From assembly GCF_958295425.1 (NCBI RefSeq), contig NC_081149.1, positions 13,536,961-13,600,960 on the forward strand: a stretch of 64,000 bases of DNA, given 5' to 3'. Shown here one piece after another: positions 12,901-24,900 of this stretch (positions within the stretch are counted from its first letter, which is position 1; each line of letters begins with the position of its first letter). The stretch comes from Solea solea (Eukaryota > Chordata > Actinopteri > Pleuronectiformes > Soleidae). Position numbers and translations under genes: made by a program. The notes under the pieces were generated by a model. It made no database searches and was not told the origin of the DNA. It saw nothing but the letters and a program-made list of their open reading frames with translations.

Positions 12901-15900
12901 GTTTTTTTATGTCCCTTTTTTTCCCAATCCATTTTTATGTGGAGACAGAAAAGGGCAATGTGTTATATTTCCACTAGACTTACTACTTACATGCCTGAAG
13001 AACCAAGTACCAGCATATAATTTAAAGAATTTTTTGCCTTCAGTTTTGTTTTTCTCCACATTTCTGGCACTTGTCTTTCCTTGTTGTTTCAATTTCTGTG
13101 TTAACTCGAGCAAAACAACAAACTCCCATCTTCTTTGTCATTGTCCCAGTTGCAAGTCACTCGTCCTGTATGTGTTTATGTGTCTCGTGTTGCATGAGCA
13201 CTGCACGCTGGGGTCTCTCTATTTCCCCCGCTTCCTTTTTTATTTTTTTCCTATCTTCTTTTTCTCTTTATTTTTTCCATTGTTCTCCTTTCTGTTTTTT
13301 TCCTGCTGTAGAAATGCTTGTGGTGTTGAGTGTTGTTGATGTGTTCTCTATACTTCTTCCTCTTTCTCTCTGTGCAGGGGATGTGCTGTTCCAGATGGCT
13401 GAGGTCCACAGACAGATCCAAGTGCAGCTAGAGGAGATGGTTGGTATTCCAAGCTTAATTTTGTTTTTTAAGTACTTGCTATAAAACGTGGGATACATAA
13501 GGCTATATAATGCAATAGTTTAACAACACATACATGTGAAATACAGAGTTTTTAGCTTTCAAAACGGTCCCAATTGGTCCCAATTTTATCCAGTGTTACA
13601 CTGAGTTCATGCAAACTCATACGTATGCATAACTGTCCTACTGCATGTTTAATTTTTATACACATCGAACCTATTGGATCAGACATAAACATTAGCGGGT
13701 CAGCAACAGGCGGAGATTGGAAGTGGTAGTGTATCTGCTTGAACATAGCACTGGAGAATTATCGGAATGACCATAAATGCGTCATATACATAAAATACCC
13801 ACAAATTAAGTAGACTTTGCAGAATCCACACCACTATATTTTGACGCCTCTCCACTGCAGACCCTCCCTTTCTTTTCCTCTGGTTGAGACGTTTTTGAGA
13901 GGGGGTTAGTGAGACTTTTTAGGTTTGGTATAGTTCAGTATTTGTGATGCTTGGCAACTAGCTGCTCTCTGCTCGCTCTGCTGGCAGCTGGCAGTGTGTT
14001 CATGGGCTGTGTTTTTTGGAGGGTATTAGTGGGTGGAGCAAAAAACACCAAACCAAAAGTTTGCGGCCCACAAATGAAAATTTGACTTGTGAATATACTG
14101 GCTGTACCATTGTCAATCAAATTTTAGTCAGACGAAGACAATCATTTGGTTTCCTTACTGTCGTGTAAGAAAGTAAGTCTTAGTCAGACTAACATACCTG
14201 GGTAACACAGTTCATAGTCCGATTACTCCTGCATGTACACACTTAGTTGGACGGGAGTCTGACTTGGCGTTCTGTTTATGCACCAAAATGTCCTCCCCGG
14301 TCTTTGACCCAGAAGTTGGTTAGACGCTGATGCTCCTTATTAAATCTGCCCTGAGCTCTCCTGCAGTACACAGCGAACATGACTGTTAAATGAACATGAA
14401 CTCATACAGAGTCAACGGACACAAACACTTGCCTCGTATAAATCCAAACCGCTAACTTGGGAGGTGACTGGGGAAGTCAAGTGAGTTAATTGAACAGCGT
14501 AGCATTCTGGGTAATGGGCTTGTTTTACAAGTTATTCACAGTCGATTATTATTACTATTCGCCTCAAGTTCTCTTTGTGTTTGCAGGTTACTGTGCTCAT
14601 TACTCTATTGGGGCAGATGTCAATTAATCATCAATATGATTTAAATGAAGCATGGAAACAAACCCTATTATGCACATGTATAGATCTTGCATGTCAAAGC
14701 CACCGAAATTCAATTAAGATTAATTGAGAATTAAACAGCGGGAATAAGGATTCATGGTTTCAATGTTTTCCGGGAGTGGAAATTCCCTCTCTGCCTTTAA
14801 GAGAGTTCCCTTTCCACTTGGCCATGGGCTGCCCGTGAATAGCAATGAATGTCAGACGATCATACATTAATCCATATGTTTACCCTATTCTGTTATTATT
14901 GCACACTTCAATATAATAGTTGTTGATGTTTATTTTAACTCTAGCTCTTGGGTCACTTGCGTGTTCTACGCATTTATGAACGTTGTATGTTGTATGTACA
15001 TGTGATATGTTGGTGTGATTTAAGTGCATAACATGAACATGTTCCTAATGGATAAAAAAATGTATTATTGTGATATAATGTGTGTGTGTTGTTATTCCAA
15101 CACTGGGATTGAGGTCAGTTTACAATCTACTGGTTACATATTGTGAATCAGTGACAGAGATCTGTAATCTAAGCGAGGCTTCACTGAGTTCAATCTTCCT
15201 TTACTCTTCTATTATTATAATAATGAAGCATCTTTTGAAGCATCCACTTTTTTCCATATATTTTTATTATAAGCAGGTCATTGAGCTGCTGTTGTGCTTC
15301 TCTCCCCAGTTGAAATCCTTCCACAACGAGCTGCTCTCTGAGCTGGAGAAGAAGGTGGACCTGGATGCTCGTTATCTGACTGTGAGTATCTGATTGGCTT
15401 GTTTTTTTGTTCTCTCTCTCTCTCTCTCTCTCTAAAGCTCGAGGGCAGCCTCACTTTGTCGTTTATCTCATCGTAGTGATTTATGTTGCCTTCGATCAAA
15501 TCCCTTAAGTTGTGACTGATAACGGAGAGGAAGGTGAAACTGCGCGTTAACATCTGGATCAGAGTCTGTCTCTGAGACAATTAGAGGAGCTCTCTGTGAA
15601 TAAAAACAAAAAGAGGAATGCTTTGAAGTAACATTCCGTGTCTGCTCACCTGTCAAGGATAGAATGATTATAATAAACCCCTCTTGGTGAATATGTGTGT
15701 GTGTGTGTGTGTGTATGTGTGTAATCACTTTGGAGCTGGTCTACATGTGATATCTTTAGAATGAGTGGGTTGCAGCCTGAGTGTAGAACAGCACTGATGT
15801 GCGTTGTTTAGGTGGATGGGATAATATCGCCAAACATTGTGTGCTATTGTGTTGCATCGTTGAAAAGGACCATGTTCAGAGCTGCTACAGCTCACGTAGC

Positions 15901-18900
15901 CGATGCTGCCATCTTTAAAACGTTAACCACGGATATTCTGACGTAAACTATTTCTACATCTCCTTTGACTCGGCGCACATTTGCCAGGGTTTTATTCGGA
16001 AACGACAATAAAAAGCGTTTCATTCTTCCTACAAAATGTGTTCGCCAGTTCACTCTCCTATCTGTGAGGATTTTAATACCCATTATTTTTAATGCATTCC
16101 CCGCAGATCTGCAGCACTGATAGTAGCAATCATTTTTGCCTCAGACTTAGTGAATTAATCATCTGAGATTTTGACTCCATTCCAAATGGCAGTGAAGTGC
16201 ATATGATGTTCCCAGCAGTGCATCTGTCTCTGTTCTCCCTTCATCTCCTTCCTCTCTTGTCTCAGTTAATGACTCACACAACATTTACACCACTCGCCCA
16301 TCATTACACAGATGTCAGATTTAAGGTATGAACCTCAAAAAAGGACCAAAACAAAAATCCTATTCCCAATCCTGAAGGGCATTTCAGCCTTTTGGGACAA
16401 AGGTCAGATTATCCACTGTGGTCCTGTTGTTTAAAGCTTACCATGATGGAGAGCTGTGGCTACAGGTCTTTTATTAATTGACGAGAGCCTTCCAGCTCAA
16501 TGCGGCAGATGCTCCAGGTATTATTATTATTTTACCCATTACTGCTCTAGAACCTAAAATAAAACCTCACTATTTCTTTTCTAATCATGCACTATGATCT
16601 ATGAGAGGAGGAACTCTCCTCCAGGGAGTCACAGTCCCTGGAAGTTATCGAGTAAATGAGAAAACATATTGGTTCAACTACCTTACGGGTCATTCCTTGG
16701 TTACAAGGACAACAAAAGTTTTGTGTGGAAAAATAACAGTAGTTAAATCAGTATTTCAGAGAAGTTTTTAACATGGTTATTAAGTCAGACCGACACAACT
16801 AATACCATCCATCTCTGTAATGAAACAAACAATGTATGTGTCGCATGTGTCATAGTTTCCGTTCCTCCGTCGGGCAGCAATAACCTTCCTCTGCTCCTTT
16901 TTCTGCTCAATGATGCCTGGAGGATACCTGCGTCGACGCTCCGAGTCTTACAATATGCAAATGTGGTTGTTGAACCCCGCACGCACGAGCTCCCTCTCCG
17001 CCGCCAATTTTGCCGTGCACAGAAACCACATGAGCTTTGTCACACCAGACACAGTAACTATAGCAACAGAGCTGGTAGAGCCCCGGAAATAAAGTTGTTT
17101 TTCCTTAGATAGATAAATAATTAAATGCCCAAATTAAATAAATTAAATGAATAAACTCGGGCTGTAAAAGGACTAAACCAGGCATTTTGCTTGATCTACA
17201 AATTATGGATCACTGTGGTTCTTTTCTTGTTCTTCCTGTGTTTGATTTTTTTGTTCTTTTCACTGAGAAAAATCGACTTGAAATCTGCATAATCGGTGAC
17301 GATGGCTGTGTTCTATCAAGCTGCGTTGATGCAAAATCAAACCTAGGAGACAAATAATAGACGAAACCTGGAGCATTTAAAAAGTCATGTGAATTGGCTT
17401 GTTTTTTGATTAAGGAGATTGCTTCCAGATGCCAAAGCTTGTTCAATGTGCCACTGCCAAGAGGAAGTTTATAAAGCGGCTCCTCCCTTCAACGGCACTG
17501 CCACACAACAGTGATACACAGTATTCTCAATAACCAATGGGAGATTTTACAATGGAGTAAATACAATTGAGCTAGGGTTCATTTATTAAATATCTAATAT
17601 CTCTTGGAAATGCATAGTTTTACCTGTTCAAAAATATTAGGGGTTACAGAAATGGCAGTACAAAATATTCCAAAACATTTGACTGTTATTTGCAGAAATT
17701 GAATTGGGTCACAACAGTTTGTCCTCTAGAAATCGTGGGAAAACACAGATTTTCCTTTCTCCAATTAGATTTGCCGCATTCTTTCTTATTATTGCATTAT
17801 TACTGCATTAGAAACGATTGTACTGTTATAACTTTACTTCTACGCGGCTCATCCTCTCTCACCTGGACTTTGTAATTATCCTTCTAATTTTGCGTTTGTC
17901 CTATGCCGCTTGGCCCACATAGGCTGCCCTTAAGAAATACCAGATGGAGCACAAGAGCAAAGGGGAGAGTTTGGAGAAATGCCAGGCTGAACTGAAGAAG
18001 CTGCGCAGGAAGAGTCAGGGCAGCAAGAATCCTTCCAAATATGGAGAGAAGGAGATGCAGGTGAGTCTCTTTTTTTTTTTTTTTTTATTCCACAAACTTT
18101 TTGCCCAAATCAAAGCACGTCATTGTTTTACACACTAGTACAAGGGCGGTACATGATTTATTATGAAACCGAGGTCAGTTCTGAGTTTCATTTTCAGCTG
18201 TGAATCAATGCAAAACAAGAAAACATGATGAAATACGCAGTGACGTATCGAACCGTGACATTTTGGGGAAAATGATAGATGCACAGTATAAACGGAGGAC
18301 AGTTCATAGCACTGCTGTGCTGAGATTTAAGGCATGTGGGTGACTGTTGGTTTTGAGATTCAAGAATCTTGGTGCAAAATAATTACTTTTATTCTTCATA
18401 AAGTAAAGAGAATACACAAAACAGCAAGGATGGGGGTGGAGGCGGCGGCAGCGAGGTGAGTGGGAAGGCAAATAGTGGAGGTTTGATAATGGTTCTTGTG
18501 CCCTTGCCAACATCTACACACACAAACAGCAAAACATAATAAGTCGACTCCACTAATTGATGCACTGGAACAGAAAGCATTTACTTCAATGTGTCTATTG
18601 TGTTCAGGCACACAGCTTCGATTACGGTTTTAACAGAGCCAAAGCACGGAACAGAATTGCAGGCTCAATAAGCCAAAGGCAATGAGATTTAATGGGAAAA
18701 ATGGGAAAAGAGCACACACTTTGAATTTTCAAAATAAAACTGAAAGCAGCATTTTTTCTGTCTTCAAATTGTTCCAATCTTTTCGGTTAAGGATATGGAC
18801 TGTATTTTTAAAAAAATGTATGTAGTCTTCCAGTTTTTGAAATCAGTCACAGATTGGACCATTGATTGACATCATGTTCTGTTTGAAGAAGACCTGAAAC

Positions 18901-21900
18901 TAGCAATTTCGACCATTAAACTCCTTGGCAAAACATTTAGTGACGTTTTAAATCAGGTGAGCACGGAGTAGGCTGATTTTTTTTCTGAGGCTTGGCTAAC
19001 TGCTATTTCCCTTCTACTGTACATTCAAGGTTTGAAATAAATCCCCATTTTTATTTATGGTCTACAGTTATGGAGTTGGGACTGTCATGAGAAATCTGAC
19101 TGGATCTATTCATTGAGTGTTTCCGAGCTATTTACTTCAACATTATGTCTTCTGGAGTTTGACATGTCACGCGGCGAAATGAAGCAGTGTTTACTTTAAT
19201 TGTTGTCGTTTGTGCGACCATTTCCATCGCAAAGCAACCTCCAACCGGGCAGATCCGGCTAAGTGAATATTGATGAGTGGAAATTAACTTTCAATGATTT
19301 ACGTTTTGTCTCCCATTACTTGAATTAGTGACTGTGTGCTTTCCAAGGCAGATGCCTGCAAAATCCCTGCATCTCTGTTTTGAGCGGCTCCTTTGGGTCT
19401 TCACTGTTTACTTTCTATTTGTTTTTCTTTGTTGTTCTGGAACCACTGTGTGCTGACAAACTGAGAAAAGGTACAAAGCAGCAAATGGGGACGGCGTAAA
19501 TTCACTATGGTTTCATTTGATCCCAGGAAGCCTTAGTGCCTGGAGGGACGGATGCACAAATCCCAAGCCAGCAGGCCATGGCTTGCACAGTAATTGCTGG
19601 GCTGCTGTTGGTCTCTCTGGGAAGCTGTGGCTGGCCTTGGCAGCATAAGATCAAATGTTTGACCAGAATCCTAAATCAGCAAACACTTGTGCATATACAG
19701 TGTATACGTAGAGTCAGTTGGGTTTGAAAACGTGTCTCTTTGCTGCTCAGTTTCTAGAAGAACACACCACATCTCTGAAGTGTTAACTTCATATAGACAC
19801 ATCTGCCTTTTTTTTTTCTTCTGTGACCTGCCAGTGTGTTGGATTCATCTGACTACTGTGTCATACTGACTTTGTTCCACTGCGTCAGATATGTCATGAG
19901 GAGTCGCTATCTGAAGTGCCATTGTGAGGTGTCAAAGTTGGATGTGTGTGTGTTTACGTGCACTGAGAACCTTTTCTGGCATAAACACTGACGTTGTCGA
20001 CACCAGTATAGTCCATATTAAGACCAAAACCTGGTCATTACCTAATGAGGTACAACCTCATTTCTGTGGAACTTGTTAAGTTTATGGCTAAGATTTGAGT
20101 TGTGGTTAGGTTAGGGTTCGGGTTTGGTATTAAGTGGTTATAGTTAAGGTTAAGGGATAACACTTTGTTTAGGCTGTCCAAATGAATGGAAGTCAATGTA
20201 GTGTCCTGAGAAGAATAGCTGTACAAACTTGTCTTTGTGACAACTAAAGTGAGTGAGGACAATTTGGCTGGTGTCACACCTTAAAATGGCTGTTTATGTG
20301 TTAAGACGTGGTTTTAGGGTTAGGGTTAGAATGAGTTTTATGTTGCATTTAGCTTTGTATTACTAGAATAGGGGTAGTAGTTTAAAAAAAAAGTGTGCTT
20401 CTCAACCTTAGTTTCCCCTTCCACTATTGACACTTGGTCCTGTTAGAGTAACTGTTAGCAAAGATGGCGGACACTGTTTACATTCTGGGAATGAGGTCCT
20501 GTCCCCCTACGAGTGGGTCTAAAAAGTGCAGAATTAGCGTTGCACTTTCAAGCCTTGGACCAAGTGTCTACTCAGGGGAAACTGAGGTTGGGAAGCACAA
20601 TTTTTTTCAAAAATACTACCCCTATTCTACTAATACAGCTAAATGCAAATCGGTGAAGTATTCCTTTAAGACATTTAGGCATTTACTTGATGGGTAAGGT
20701 TAGGGTAAGGAATGTAGTATGTCTGAGTGTCCTTCCAAAGAATACTGTGTGTGTGTGGAGCACCAGGGTTTGAACAAGGAGGGGCACATAGCCACATAAT
20801 CTCCATCAAGAATGGCAGGTTGTTGCATGTTCCTAGCTGTCTGAGTCTGTCTTAGTTGCTGAATAATAAAGCATCTTTTAGATTTCCCGTGTGAGAGATG
20901 AAGCACAGTTTGATCCTATTGGAAATTTCAAACGCGATGTTGCAAACCAGTAGGAGTTTATAGAGGAATGTGAATTTTGTGTGGCGTTTGCATGTCCTCC
21001 CCATGTGTCTCTGTAGGCACTCGAGATTCCTGCCGAGTCCAAAGAGTGTTAAGTTAATTGGAGAATCTGCATGGCCAGTTTGTGTGCATCCAAGTGTGAA
21101 TGGTTGTTAGTTACTGTGTGATAGGCTGGTGAGCCTCTTGTCCAGTGTCAGCTGGGATATAATTTGACTGAATTCAAGACAAATGTAGGGAATTTTAAAT
21201 CCATATTAGACATTTTCTACCACTCTATCGTCCACATGGGGTTTCACAGGGGCCGCTGGAGCCAATCCCAGCTGAGAGGCAGGAAACACCCTGGACAGGT
21301 CACCAGTCCAACATACAGAGACAAACAACCAATCACTCTTATGCTCAGTTAACTTCGGTTGAGTTTTTGGACTGTGGGAGGTAACCGGAGCACACAGAGA
21401 GAATATGCAACCCGGGTCTTCCAGCTGCAAGGCAACAGTGCTAGCTGCTACACCCCCGTGTGGCCCCCTGTAATGTTCAACTCACCTTGAAATAACAAAA
21501 AAACTGACAGACTTATATTGTCCAACATTTTTGACAATAATTTATAATGTATCTTTAACGGTCTTGACAGGCTAAAGGGGCTTTACAATGTCCTAAATCC
21601 TATCTGTGCAAGAGACAATCAGATTAGCAGTCACATTGACCTTATCCAATTCAGATTTGACGGTTCACAATGTTGACTGTCCTGTCAAACAACACACATG
21701 GGTACAAACGACTCTTTGCAATGCGTATTTGTGAGACCACTCTGTGTTGAAGCAAGATGAGACATGAGACCTTTATTGATATATATTGATTTGGGAAATT
21801 CCGAAAGGGAAACTAACACCGCATCTCCGAACGAGATCTAACTTTTGGTGACCATGAGGCCAGATTTCACCACCAGTGGTTCCTGTATTAACAGTATCTT

Positions 21901-24900
21901 AAAAGTTATCTCAGTAGATTTGGTGACTAATGGACTCCACACAGCCAAAAAAAAATCCAATTAATTCTTAACCTACTGGACATGCAGAGTAGTAGCGTCA
22001 CTGCCCAGGTTAACCAAGGCCTGGACCCATGTGTGCAGAAGAAAGAGGCTCCGCACTCCTCATGCAGAGTCTGCTCGCAGTCTACAGGCAAATCAATCTC
22101 CCTTTCTCATTTACAGCCTGCTCACTTTCACTGATTATATCACACCCGTGGGTGTGTTAGAGAAAAGTCAACTCATTTGTGGCTGAGTGTTTGTGCGAGT
22201 CCTCCACAGAGAACAACACGCGGAGGGACATAACCCTGCATACCCTCAGAAATGTGCTTCACAATGACAATCATCCACCTACTGTGGACATTTCTGATGT
22301 CTATCGGTGGAGAAAGTACAAGTAAAGTTGCTAAAGCAGGCTCAGCTCGCCCTCCTTCCCCTCCTCCTTGTTTCTCTATCTCCATCACATCCGTGTTCAT
22401 TTGCAGACGGGAGGCACCAAGTTTTCTCTCTCTCTCTCTCTCTCTCGTCTTTCCTTACTTTTTCTATTAAAAAGTAAAAGGACGTTTGAGCGCAGTCTCG
22501 CTCCATCACTGCTCCTTCCTCTCTCTATTCTGCACACTCGTCACGCTTGTCTCCACCAACTCTCTTTTTGTCTGTCTCTCATCCCCTCCCTGTTATTCTC
22601 TGACTGCAGACAATCAATGGATAGAGCCCCCTTCCGAAATGCTAATCAGCTCCATTATGTAGTTCAGTGGAGTGGACCAGGGGTGCCGTACAAAGGGGGT
22701 TTCATCTCGATAAACTCCTTTTATGCTGTATATGCTGTTAATAAGGACCCAGACAGAAAGGCAGTGCTGGAGTTCAGGATTCAGAATTAATAAGTCGATC
22801 GATAAGCTCAGGAATTCTCCAGCTCTGAGTCATTTCAAATGAAATATTCAGATATGGAGTAGAATGGAGGTAAGAGTGGGAATCTCACGGTAGCTTCTTT
22901 GGAGTTGGTCTATTTAGTGATCCACAATTAAATAATGAAATGTATGTACGTATGTCAGAGGAAGCGAGGAAAACGTGCATTTGTTTCCTATTTAGACCTA
23001 TAGAATCTAGATGAAAAATATTGGAAAGAACAGATGTATTGGCTGGGATAGATCTGCATTATCTGATATGGAGAAGAGAGAGAGAATATAGAAAAAAAAT
23101 ATGATTACACAAACAAAAATATAAATGTATATAATAAAAGCATCCCTAGAAAAACATTGCAAACAACCTCTGCTGGTTCTGTTCTTTTGCAAGTCCTCAA
23201 ACTAACGTCTGTATTTCATGGCATCGGTGTAAGCGAGCAGAAGATTTGTTTTCTTAGAATTGATATTATTTCCAATGATTGGTTTTGCTGCATTTATGGT
23301 TCCAGGGAGAATTAAGTTGTATCCAACAAGAATAGGAACGAGTCACCCCCCCTACCCCCACCCCGAGATGGATATACTAATACGGGTGCTTGTTCAATTA
23401 AGGTAGTTAATCACTGACTAACGCATGCAGCAGATCCATGCATGCATCGTACAGTAGGTGCATTCTGTTGTGCCCTGGAGCGTTGCAATACAATTCTTTT
23501 GAATGTAAATCTGCTGACGGTGAAGGAACAGGAGCGCAGACCAAAGCTGCTCTCTGCTGTGCAGAAAAGTGCCTTGGAATCCCCCCTGGAACAAAAAAGG
23601 AGCATAAACCGTTGTTGTGAAACTGCCTGTTTTTGTTGTCGGTGGCGATCCTATGTATCCGTGTGTACACCCGGGACACACACACACACACGGATACAGA
23701 TGAAACCTGAAGAAGAGAGCTGCATATTCATATAGCATGTTACAGTTATCTCCGTGAAAACAAGTCATTCCAGTTACAATGTAACCCGAGGTCGCCCCGA
23801 TATAATAGCGACTGGTGTCTGCCATGGGCTTTTCCCACTGTACTTAGTGTCTTGGGTTACTTTGGTGACCTTTTGAATTGTTGGAGAATTAGGCCATGTG
23901 GGGTTGACGAAAGGGCGCGGGCACACCAGTTTGAGCTGCTCCCGTTAGCTCTACTTTGACGTGTCGGGCGAGGTCGGCAGACTGCGAGTCAGAGTTCTGC
24001 TGAAACAAAAAAGATAAAAAATAAAGGATAGGGAGAGGGAGAGGGAAAGTGGAGAAGATGGATCAGCCAAGTTGTCATCTTTTAAATGGTCATGTTTGCG
24101 ACTGTCATTAGCTGGAAATCAACCCGTGTGTCTGTTCCACTTTTCTCTCCGTCTGCACGGTGCCTCTCATACCAAAACTAAATGACTAGGGGGAGAAAAA
24201 TGCTCAAGTGTCATACCCACGGAAGCATGACTTTGTTCCTCCCTTCACCACCCACCTTGTTGAGACAACGCTCTGGCCTTTAACTATGCATTTCAGAGAG
24301 CTAAAGGAACTGAACCAGTTTCAAGGCACTTCATAAGGTCGGGCCGTGTGCATCCAACTTTTATCCCCGTCTCGCTTGACTTGACAGTTTGACTCGGTGG
24401 ATTTGTCTAATGGTGTAGGTGGATTCCTCCCAGTGCTGATGCAAAAGGCCATTTGTCAAAATGCTTGTGTTCAGTATCAGTTAGTTGTTTTTTTTTTTAT
24501 ATTTTTCTTGTAAAATGTCCTCCTGGCTGCTGGTAGTGGGGAAGTGCTGTGCTCTGGTGGTTATTGAATGAAATACATCCGGACTGTGGTTGTGTCATCC
24601 ACAGGAAGTAAACGGCAACTGAACAAACCCGACTCTCTCAGCTGTTTTTGCTTTGAAAACGCAACGAAACGAAAAGGCATGGTGACCTGCCTGTTTCCCT
24701 TTGTGGCACTGGGAATAAAACTTTGCTTTCCTTTTATATACTTCATTATAAACTCTGCTGAGTCAGGTTTATTCACATACCATAGAAAAACAATTAATTG
24801 ATAAGTAATGAATTGCTTTTTTTTTTGATAATCAAATAAAAGTGTGTTTTTTTAGTTCAAATCTGATTTCAGCATCTTAAATATTAACTAGATATCTTTG

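Larger units (their letters stand above)
4146..13377 (+). other. baiap2: baiap2 intron 3
   Basis: This 9.2-kb intron holds a (GT)n run at 5201-5224, a MITE-like element at about 5885-6430, CT-rich tracts near 6800 and 9943-9989, a (CAG)11 run at 8271-8303, a SINE head at 8721-8784, a G-tract near 9046 and the 200-N gap at 10430-10629. The open frames here are low-complexity or short, and I support none as genes. Confidence 0.75.

Noticed and set aside
12899..13484. Overlapping Phe/Leu/Ser-rich frames before baiap2 exon 4
   Set aside because: They come from the pyrimidine-rich DNA leading to the exon 4 acceptor. Only the exon 4 codons themselves are supported.
22368..22790. 140-codon + strand open frame
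   Set aside because: The first half is a translated CT microsatellite (Ser/Leu runs) and the rest matches nothing I know; it sits in baiap2 intron 6.
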